Assembly (NCBI RefSeq): GCF_963576545.1
Contig: NC_083646.1
Location: forward strand, 12,580,238 to 12,644,237
Length of the DNA: 64,000 bases
Reading direction: 5' to 3'
DNA from: Limanda limanda
Lineage: Eukaryota > Chordata > Actinopteri > Pleuronectiformes > Pleuronectidae
The position numbers and the translations under genes are program-made. Shown here piece by piece: positions 57,551-64,000 of this stretch; position 1 is the stretch's first letter, and every line of letters begins with the position of its first letter. Under the pieces are notes generated by a model that saw only the letters and a list, made by a program, of their open reading frames with translations, was not told the origin of the DNA and did no database searches.

Positions 57551-58121
57551 CCACTTGCATGGATGTTGTTCTGATCCCTTACGATTTCTCACCGTCTTCA
57601 CTGCAGATCCCGGACCAGTGGTTGGTGGAGTGGAGGTGTCGCATCACGTCCTGTGGATCTGTGGTTCATTTCTCCTCATGTCAATCATTCTGGCTGCCTT
57701 CATGTTCAGGTAGTGACACATCTGCTGATTAATGTGCACCCGGTTATTGCGCTTGGCTGGTGTGAATCCAACTTGAATCCAAAATTAGAATTCGCTCTAT
57801 ATATGTATGACGAATATACGTCTTAAATGAGACGTCACTTGTCTCGTTTCTCATTTCAGACACAAGGACAGACTCATGTCTAAACTCCACTGTTTGAGCG
57901 TCCCCGTCCAGTCAGATGACTCGTCTCAACCTCCACCCACCACACCAGCCGCCCCAGAAGGACAGGCCCTGGTGACCTTTAGCCCTCCGTGTTACGATCA
58001 GCCCTCATCTGGTGAAGCAGACAAAGGGGAAGGAGAAATTGAGGAAGAGCTAAGGCTGAGGGAAAGAGCAGAGGCTGTTCACTTCAACAACACAATGTAT
58101 TTCTTGACCCAGAGGATATGA
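51362..58121 (+). CDS. il6r: Interleukin-6 receptor alpha chain, complete
   Basis: Type I cytokine receptor that binds IL-6 and presents it to gp130. Exons: 51362-51443, 52618-53238, 53916-54039, 54547-54728, 54817-54986, 55638-55782, 56541-56575, 56691-56742, 57607-57709, 57860-58121; 591 residues. Order: signal peptide (MRIFLPVLLALCSSLVRG); Ig-like domain (Cys46 to Cys219); two fibronectin-type domains of the cytokine-binding module (SPRLSCYKKSPSSKIRCEW matches human PQLSCFRKSPLSNVVCEW); WSNWS box at 428-432; transmembrane helix about 485-504; 86-residue cytoplasmic tail without kinase. It follows ATP8B2 as in human, which with the Ig domain favours IL6R over IL11RA or CNTFR. Very unusual: exon 2 is 621 bp, because about 120 Ser/Thr-rich then acidic residues are inserted inside the Ig domain. 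Confidence 0.92.
51705..51745 (+). repeat. (AGT)n microsatellite in IL6R intron 1
   Basis: Short run of AGT/TAGTAG units. Just downstream a roughly 40-bp segment is duplicated in tandem orientation (51755-51798 and 51826-51862). Confidence 0.8.
54085..54275 (-). repeat. Dispersed teleost repeat, copy 3 (inverted)
   Basis: In IL6R intron 3. TTTCATGGAAATCAGTTTGG, TAGTTTTTGCGTAGTCCTG and AAAACATCACCTCCTTTGCA are the reverse complement of the landmarks in copy 1 at 6690-6960 (CCTCC..AAGGAGG, TTACGCAAAAAC, CATGAAACTTGGTGG). Confidence 0.65.
56743..56808 (+). repeat. (GT)n microsatellite at the donor of IL6R intron 8
   Basis: The GT repeat begins at the first base of the intron, so the splice donor itself reads GTGTGTGTGT. 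Complementary CA tracts lie at 57055-57102 and 57464-57549 in the same intron. Confidence 0.9.
57464..57549 (+). repeat. (CA)n microsatellite near the acceptor of IL6R intron 8
   Basis: About 43 CA units ending 57 bases before exon 9. A shorter CA tract at 57055-57102 lies in the same intron. Confidence 0.96.
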
Positions 58122-58803
58122 TGCCACTCAAAACAATCTAGAACATTTTGTCATGCTGGATTGGTGTTTTTAACCTCAGAACTAGTGTCACAGATGACTT
58201 AAGGACAGTAAACTTACAATTGTTGTGGTTCTCGGCTTGTAAAGTCCGCGGCTCTTTCTCTCAAACTCTCTCATGCCTAAAATACCTCTGAAAATATGTT
58301 TTTTTGTATTTGTCATATAAGAGCAGTATTTTAACTCCTGTTCCTGTTGCCTCCTGAAATGTGTCGGAGGCAAGTCTAATAGCTGTAAAGCCTTGCATTT
58401 ATGCCTGAATATATTTTTTTAAAGGTTTGTCATTTATCTCGCTCACACCCTGCCCTCTCAGTTTCCACAAATTCTTTACAAACCTGTTGCTTTCCTGCCT
58501 TTTAGACTGAGATTTGATGGGTTTCAGCCACAATATAAACAGTTTTCCAGTCAACCAGCTTCCAGTAAGGGCTACACCATTGATACAAAATTATGTAGCC
58601 ATATATGAAATGTGATTTGTGTATCAAATACACCACAATGGTTTACTCTTTCTTTAAACCACATTGGTTCACTTTTCTTTTATTATCTCAAAATGTTATT
58701 GAATAGTCCAAAAGCTGTACTCTTGAGAAGGTTGTGGGATTCTTAGCTTACATATGCTACTGACTGACTGTCGCATTATCAAATTGTCATTGCTCTTAAA
58801 AGC

Positions 58804-58809
58804 AATAAA
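58804..58809 (+). promoter_or_regulatory. Polyadenylation signal candidate, IL6R
   Basis: AATAAA about 680 bases after the IL6R stop; another follows near 58875. No closer canonical hexamer was seen. Confidence 0.45.
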
Positions 58810-59004
58810 TCAACGTACGCCTGTGGTGTTCTGAGCATATGCCAATCATGCCTCTACTATGTCGATGTTGGGTTAATAAAGTTGTTTACATTTTATTAAC
58901 TTGTGCAAACAAGATAAAAAAATATAGCTGTTTGTATAATTTTATATTATGAAGCTTAGTAGCTTATCTTTCTTCACAGAACCACCACTACTGCCCATCT
59001 ATGT

Positions 59005-59005
59005 T

Positions 59006-59040
<35 letters not shown>
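59005..59040 (+). repeat. (CAG)n microsatellite
   Basis: About eleven CAG units in intergenic DNA between IL6R and RIIAD1. Its translation as polyalanine is not supported as a gene. Confidence 0.9.
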
Positions 59041-59041
<1 letters not shown>

Positions 59042-59334
59042 TACGCAGTAGTACATGTTTTAGTGATTTCCTTTTTAACAGTCTTACTTCCTGCAGCAGT
59101 AAGTCTGTCAACCAGCTGTGCTCCCAGTAGAACTTCAGGCACTATTATGGACCAATCATGGACTGAACTTTAACTTTGGTTTAACTATGCTATATTCATT
59201 CTGTCTTTCCATTCATATTTGTCTATATTTTGTATATTTGCTTACACTTACCTATTATTACCCTTACATTTAAATATTGCATGTTACTAACTTACTTACT
59301 GATGCCTATTTTTGACTCTTGCTGCTGTAATATT

Positions 59335-59400
59335 GTAAATTCCCCAATTGTGGGACCAATAAAGGATTATCTCATGTTAACTTATCTTAATTTATCTTAT
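59335..59400 (+). repeat. LINE 3' tail (plus orientation)
   Basis: Reads AAATTCCCCAATTGTGGGAC, CAATAAAGGATTATCTCATG and ends in TTATCTTA-type repeats. This is the well-known 3' end of a teleost non-LTR retrotransposon group. A diverged inverted relative is at 26800-26870. Confidence 0.7.
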
Positions 59401-59450
59401 GTTGGGATGTGCTGCCCCTTAGAGGACGCAGCTGTCCACTGCCTGAACTC

Positions 59451-59464
59451 GTTTCTATGGTAAC
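59451..59464 (+). promoter_or_regulatory. RFX X-box upstream of RIIAD1
   Basis: GTTTCTATGGTAAC fits the palindromic X-box consensus GTTNCCATGGNAAC with one mismatch. X-boxes bind RFX factors that drive ciliary genes. It lies 502 bases before the RIIAD1 start codon. Confidence 0.55.
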
Positions 59465-59533
59465 GGTTGTTGATAAGCGCACAAACACTGTCATCAGCAG
59501 GTGGTGGTGAAAAACGGAGAGACAGCAGCTCGC

Positions 59534-59887
59534 ATCGTGGCAGCGGCAGCTCGTAGAGGCACTACCGGTGGCAACAGAAACTGCCACTGATGTGTAGAGG
59601 CAGCTGCAGCGATCTGAGGCAGCTGCCACTGTTTGTGAATACATATAAATCCGTGTGATTTATACGTATATACGATATATGAATTAGTATCAAGTTGTGA
59701 CAACTGTGACAATTGCCCCAAAACAGTGTGGCAACTATCACAACTGCCCCCCCCCCCCCCCCCCTCCTAACACTTGTGGCAACAAAGGCAGCTGTTTTTA
59801 AACAGTGTAGCAACATAGGCAGCTTCCTTTAGGTATCGTGGCAACAAAGACACCGGAAGTGCCTATACGAGCTGCCGCTGCCACGAT
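59534..59887. mobile_element. 354-bp element with 37-bp terminal inverted repeats
   Basis: 59534-59570 and the reverse complement of 59851-59887 are identical except at two positions; each tip starts ATCGTGGCAGCGGCAGCTCG. The interior has several degenerate copies of GTGGCAAC followed by GGCAGC, and an 18-base C run (59747-59764). There is no reading frame and no clear target duplication, so a MITE-like DNA transposon or a large palindrome-derived repeat are both possible. Its right end carries an ETS consensus ACCGGAAGTG (59852-59861) about 105 bases before the RIIAD1 start codon. Confidence 0.7.
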
Positions 59888-59965
59888 TTGCTCTAGCCCT
59901 TAACTGGTAAAATGGCTCCCAGCGGACATGCAAACATTTAAACCAGTTCAATCTGGAGAGAAGTG

Positions 59966-61489
59966 ATGGCTGAAGAAGGAGGTTTGACGAAACTGGAAGT
60001 CGGTTTTCTGAGTCCTGAGCAGCAGGAGAAACTGCGACAGTTCAAGGTGACTTCACAACACTAGAGAGGCTCGTGTGTTTCATGTCCGAATCAATAACTG
60101 CAGCTGCTGGATTGGAAATGTTGTTTGTTTGTAATACTGCTTCAGGGAATGCGTTATTACTTCCTTTTCCAGATCAAGACGAGAATCGAGAATGAGAAGT
60201 ACCTGAGGTCGCACCCGGAGGTGGAGGTGTTGGTGGCAGAGTTCCTCAGGTGAGAAGATGGCTCTGCTCCATGTGATGAACTGTGCTCATGGCAAAGATC
60301 ATTTCAATTTCAAAAAGCTACAGATGTCACACAGAAGAAATAATCAATGACAAACACCAAATTAGAGAAACAACTACAATACCAACCCAAACATTGTATA
60401 GAGGAAAAATATAAAATTTCCAAACTATCGTGATAAATAAAAACTATAAAATGAACAAGAATTAAAAGAAGTTTAAACAACAAGACCAACCCCAATAAAA
60501 TAAAAGAAGAAAAAAAACAATGCTAGAAAAAAGACTAGCAGAAAATAAAAAACAATATTTAAAGGACTAGTACACAACAGGAACATCCAAAAGAATGGGA
60601 AGAAGAATTGAACAGTTTTATAAGCCTGTTGTGACCTGTTTTTTAATGTGCAACATAGACACCTCACTACTTTTGAAGGGAGATTTTACACAAAATATGA
60701 ATACAACTATTGTTCTTCACTAATGAAACCTGCCATATACAAACAGTTTAACTCTTGCAGTCAGAAATGAAGTTGAAGCCTCCACAAAGTCAAAACTGCC
60801 TCTGTAGGTTCAGATCTTTCAGCATCAGTATGAGGAGATTGTGCAGTTCATCACCTTTTAATGTCAACATTGGGATTTGCTCAAAGGACTCAGTTTGTGT
60901 ATTTGATGTCCTCCTCACAGAAATGTGTTTCTTAAGAGACCCGCTGACATCCGGGAGTTTGCTGCAGGTGAGTTTTGGTGGCCACACTCACACAGAGCAC
61001 GTGACAAATGTTTGGAAAGTATAGAAAAATAGAATTCTTGATATTTCCTCTTCTTACCTGGTCTACGGTTCAGCATTACTCCTGAAACTTGCTGGGCCTG
61101 ATTCTAGCAATTTAACCTGCAACTATCAATCAGCTATTCACTTCTCTCAAGATGTTGTGCCCACTCACCAAAGTTACATAGAGCAAGAACAGGCATTCAG
61201 GATAAGTAGTGGTGATGAAGGAGGCACCATTCTCCCTGGTCCAACTCATTGAACCATCAAACTAATTTTGAAGCTGCTATTTTAAGGTGAAAAGTGTTCA
61301 TAGTATTTCTTTAAATGGACCCTGAGATAATAACTAATGGGGATTCGTGCAAGCAATACTGTCAACATTCAAGCACAAGCATAATCTCAGCCACTAACCA
61401 GTGTCTGATCTTTTTCAGATCACTTCAACAATCCAAACCTTTGCTCTAATGTCAGCTTCAAAATGGAGGGAAACAGCATCATGGACTAA
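59966..61489 (+). CDS. riiad1: RIIAD1 (RIIa domain-containing protein 1), complete
   Basis: A small protein with a dimerisation/docking fold like that of the PKA type II regulatory subunit; such R2D2-type proteins bind A-kinase anchoring proteins, often in cilia and sperm tails. Exons: 59966-60046, 60173-60249, 60921-60967, 61419-61489, giving 91 residues (human 92). LSPEQQEKLRQFKIKTRIEN matches human LSAAQLEQLRKFKIQTRIAN, and NEKYLRSHPEV matches NEKYLRTHKEV. Exon 3 reads NVFLKRPADIREFAA (human EIFLKRPDNILEFAA). The final exon begins DHFNNPNL where human has DYFTDPRL. The ATG at 59966 is the first in frame. It is single-exon-per-motif and unlike the PKA R subunit it has no cAMP-binding domain. 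A polyadenylation signal is at 62209-62214. Confidence 0.93.
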
Positions 61490-62522
61490 AACACCCGACA
61501 GTCGTGGAGCCGCTACCTTCTCCTTTGGCTCTCTCTCTGTCCTGAGCGACACAAATAGGAACTCCAATGAACAGATGTTAATCAGTTTGTGTCTGTCTAC
61601 AAAACTGTTTGGTTGATAGCCTTTTAGATTTCTGTCACACATGCAGGATCCAGCGAGATATACAGTAGCTTCCATGGCCTTTCCTAATGAGTGTGATTAA
61701 AATCTAATGAGGAGGAGGATGTCCTGTGGGTATTACACACTGTTTGTCACATCAGACACACGCGATTACATAGGGACATGTCAAAGAGTTCATTGTGTAC
61801 TGAAGTTCACATACTGTGATCTGCATTCGTCTGATATGGGCAGTGTCCACTCAACTACAGGGTCCACACCGCGTGTGAGGGGCGGAGTAGGTTGACACTT
61901 ATTAAACGTATTATTACTCTACGTATTAAAGTCACATCTCTTTGGTATTTGACGATAAAACACTTTCATTTTTATATATATCAATGGTCAGGTGTGATAT
62001 TTCTTTTGTTATAGTTTTTTTTATTTCACATTAGAAGAAGAGGCAATTTAGTTCATTTCTGTTTTTTGTATGAGTTTAATCTACTTTGTTTTCCTACAGA
62101 GAAGTGATCGCCTTAGTGTATTTTTCAGTAACATCCATTACCTGAACATTCATTACCACTCGTTGTTCAGAAGCTGTTGTTGTGAGTTACCAGCGTCCTC
62201 TGTATGTAAATAAAGATGTTCTCTGTGGTCACCTTTGTTTGTTGTTTTGGTTGTGTAATCCTGTTTGCACTTCATTTGAATAGGAATATGATACCGAGGA
62301 ATGAGCATTGCGTCCTGATTTGCAACCTCATCCACAAGCTATGCTCTTTGTTTGTGCATCATTGTTTCAGATTCAAGTCTGCATCGGTTAAATTAAAACA
62401 TTAGAGTAAAAGTCACAGTTATACATATGAGGAGAGTTTTTAAGCTTTAACTTTTTAAGCTTTAACTCATCTTTGTTTAACAATGCTATGTTCATTTCAT
62501 GGTTCACATGAGAATGCGTCAA

Positions 62523-62583
<61 letters not shown>

Positions 62584-63510
62584 ACAAGCACACAAACACA
62601 TTGTCATGATACACCTTGCACCTGCTTTGAGTAAGTAGAGGTCAAATAACCACCCAGCTCTCATCAGACGTGACAGAGAGGCAAAGGAAGAGGACGTGCA
62701 TCCTCCACTCATCTGTATCCAATTTTATTAATACGTTAAATTGTTTGTTGTTTACATCTACCAGGGACCGGACGCAGATTCTGTGAGTAAAACCCAACTA
62801 TCCCATGATTCAGAAAATTATTTGTTTTCCTTTTCAGTCTTTGTGATGTGCAATTCTTCTTGAAACTATTTCATGACGTACATAGAAGATACATACACTG
62901 GGCTATGTATGTGCATTTTGTATGTTTTCATATATATTTTTAATGTTGATTTATTGTTTTTCATTAGTGATGATCCCTGTGATGTTTTTTAATGTATTAT
63001 ACAATCAGAAAATATATATTTTTATAATTATGCATTAAAATCTTGTCACACTTTAAAAGAGATAAATGGTCTTAGGATAATATATATATATAACTTAAAG
63101 AGGTCATTAAAGGTCTAATATTTTTTATCATCAGGCACATTTAAATGGGAAGTCAAATTATTAGAAAGCAAATTAACTCGATGGTTAGACATGACCCACA
63201 TGCAAATGATTGAAGGCATATGTAAATCAAAGCTGTTTTTTTCTGGGAAGTTAACAAAATGTTGTTCCCTGGTACATCGTGTACATCTTCAGACCTGTTT
63301 GTCACAGGATGCAGGTCCCCAGAGTCTCCCATCGCATGGGTAACACGAATGGTAACTTGGGCGATATGATCACAGGTCCTTAGAGGAAGGGTGGATGGCA
63401 GAAACGTGTTCACATGGAGACAGGTTCCATAACATCTGGAGACTTGATTACAAAATCATGACACCTTTTAAATAAAACCCACAAAGAAATATTGAACAAA
63501 CCTGGGAGAA
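61490..63510. other. RIIAD1 3'UTR and intergenic DNA
   Basis: RIIAD1 3'UTR probably ends shortly after AATAAA at 62209-62214. The rest is AT-rich, with a CT microsatellite at 62531-62581 and a short tandem duplication (TTTTAAGCTTTAAC) at about 62438-62468. No exon is seen. Confidence 0.55.
62531..62581 (+). repeat. (CT)n microsatellite
   Basis: Pure CT run of about 51 bp, intergenic. Confidence 0.96.
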
Positions 63511-63517
63511 ACTCACT

Positions 63518-63523
63518 TATAAA
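63518..63523 (+). promoter_or_regulatory. TATA box of the terminal secreted-protein gene
   Basis: TATAAA 60 bases before the ATG at 63578. This leaves room for a transcription start near 63548 and a short 5'UTR. Confidence 0.55.
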
Positions 63524-63577
63524 TGTGATGGACAGTTTCAAACATATTCAACAGACAGGCAGGGAGGACCTCTCACC

Positions 63578-63896
63578 ATGGCCTCAAAAGGAGGAACATT
63601 TCTCCTGCTACTTGCTGTAGCCTGTGCAGCCTCAGGTGAGCAGCAGCGCCCTCACACAAAGTTATTGTCCATTTATAATTAGCATCCATGTTATTTACAT
63701 GTTTTGTGTTTGAACATTACGTCCTCAGCAAAGCCTTACAATAAGATGCCTGGAAAACTTAACTTCAAGAACATGGCCCAAAAACTGGTGAGTCTTTTGA
63801 AGGAGATGCAGTCTAAAGAAACTCCCATGAGGAATTTTCAAATTGACCTTATCTGCTCTGCTTTTTTCAATCAGATGATGAAGTGCCAGAACATGG
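63578..63896 (+). CDS. Small secreted protein, first two exons (3' end outside window)
   Basis: I do not recognise this family. Exon 1 (63578-63635) encodes a clear signal peptide, MASKGGTFLLLLAVACAASA, with cleavage expected near the exon junction. Exon 2 (63729-63896) continues in phase with KPYNKMPGKLNFKNMAQKLV and ends ICSAFFNQMMKCQNM before a GTGAGA donor. The mature part so far is basic, helical in pattern and has two cysteines nine residues apart. The TATA box, short 5'UTR and signal peptide in its own exon fit a small secreted peptide or cytokine-like protein. The rest lies beyond the right edge, so no function is offered. A GTGAGT inside exon 2 (after AAACTG, 63788) could be an alternative donor. 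Confidence 0.6.
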
Positions 63897-64000
63897 GTGA
63901 GAAAACTTGAAATTAGTTGAGTGTGTGCGTGTGTGTGTCTGTGTTTGTGAGTGTGTGTGTCATTGTGCATGTGAGGGCCATGTTTACACATGACTCACTA

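Noticed and set aside
51362..58121. Assignment to IL11RA or CNTFR
   Set aside because: The long cytoplasmic tail, the SCYKKSP segment and the position after ATP8B2 favour IL6R.
58949..59173. Polyalanine reading frame
   Set aside because: Arises from the CAG repeat; no splice or start context and overlaps LINE-tail territory.

Overview
This is vertebrate nuclear DNA, almost certainly from a teleost fish. Genes are split into many short exons by GT-AG introns. Most introns are 80 to 1500 bases, and they are full of CA/GT and CT microsatellites and fish-type dispersed repeats. The gene content matches the human 1q21.3 block (TUFT1, RIIAD1, C1orf43, AQP10, ATP8B2, IL6R), in a fish-specific arrangement. 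All assignments come from reading translated exons against remembered family sequences; no database search was run.

Layout, left to right. 788-3976 (+): the 3' ten exons of tuftelin 1. 6056-8988 (-): complete C1orf43 homologue, convergent with TUFT1. 13126-18405 (+): a two-PDZ protein whose C-terminus matches pro-interleukin-16, with a large first coding exon. 20931-23971 (+): aquaporin 10, six exons. 29289 or 31554 to 49457 (+): ATP8B2, a P4-ATPase phospholipid flippase with 29 coding exons plus an alternative first coding exon. 51362-58121 (+): interleukin-6 receptor alpha, ten exons. 59966-61489 (+): RIIAD1, four exons. 63578 to the right edge (+): the first two exons of a small secreted protein I do not recognise.

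These genes do not form a pathway. Their adjacency is ancestral synteny: AQP10, ATP8B2 and IL6R are consecutive in the same order in human. Two cytokine-related genes (IL16-like and IL6R) lie in the block; human IL16 is on chromosome 15, so the gene here looks like a retained ohnolog or a relocated copy.

The rest is introns and intergenic DNA with several mobile-element remnants. The clearest are a 639-bp hAT element with an exact 8-bp target duplication and a BED-finger exon (29910-30548), and a 354-bp element with 37-bp terminal inverted repeats just upstream of RIIAD1 (59534-59887). The most interesting points are a roughly 120-residue acidic insertion inside the Ig domain of IL6R, the IL16-like gene and its lack of the known caspase site, paired AC/GT repeats bracketing ATP8B2 and IL6R introns, RFX X-box motifs upstream of RIIAD1 and ATP8B2, and the two inverted-repeat elements.
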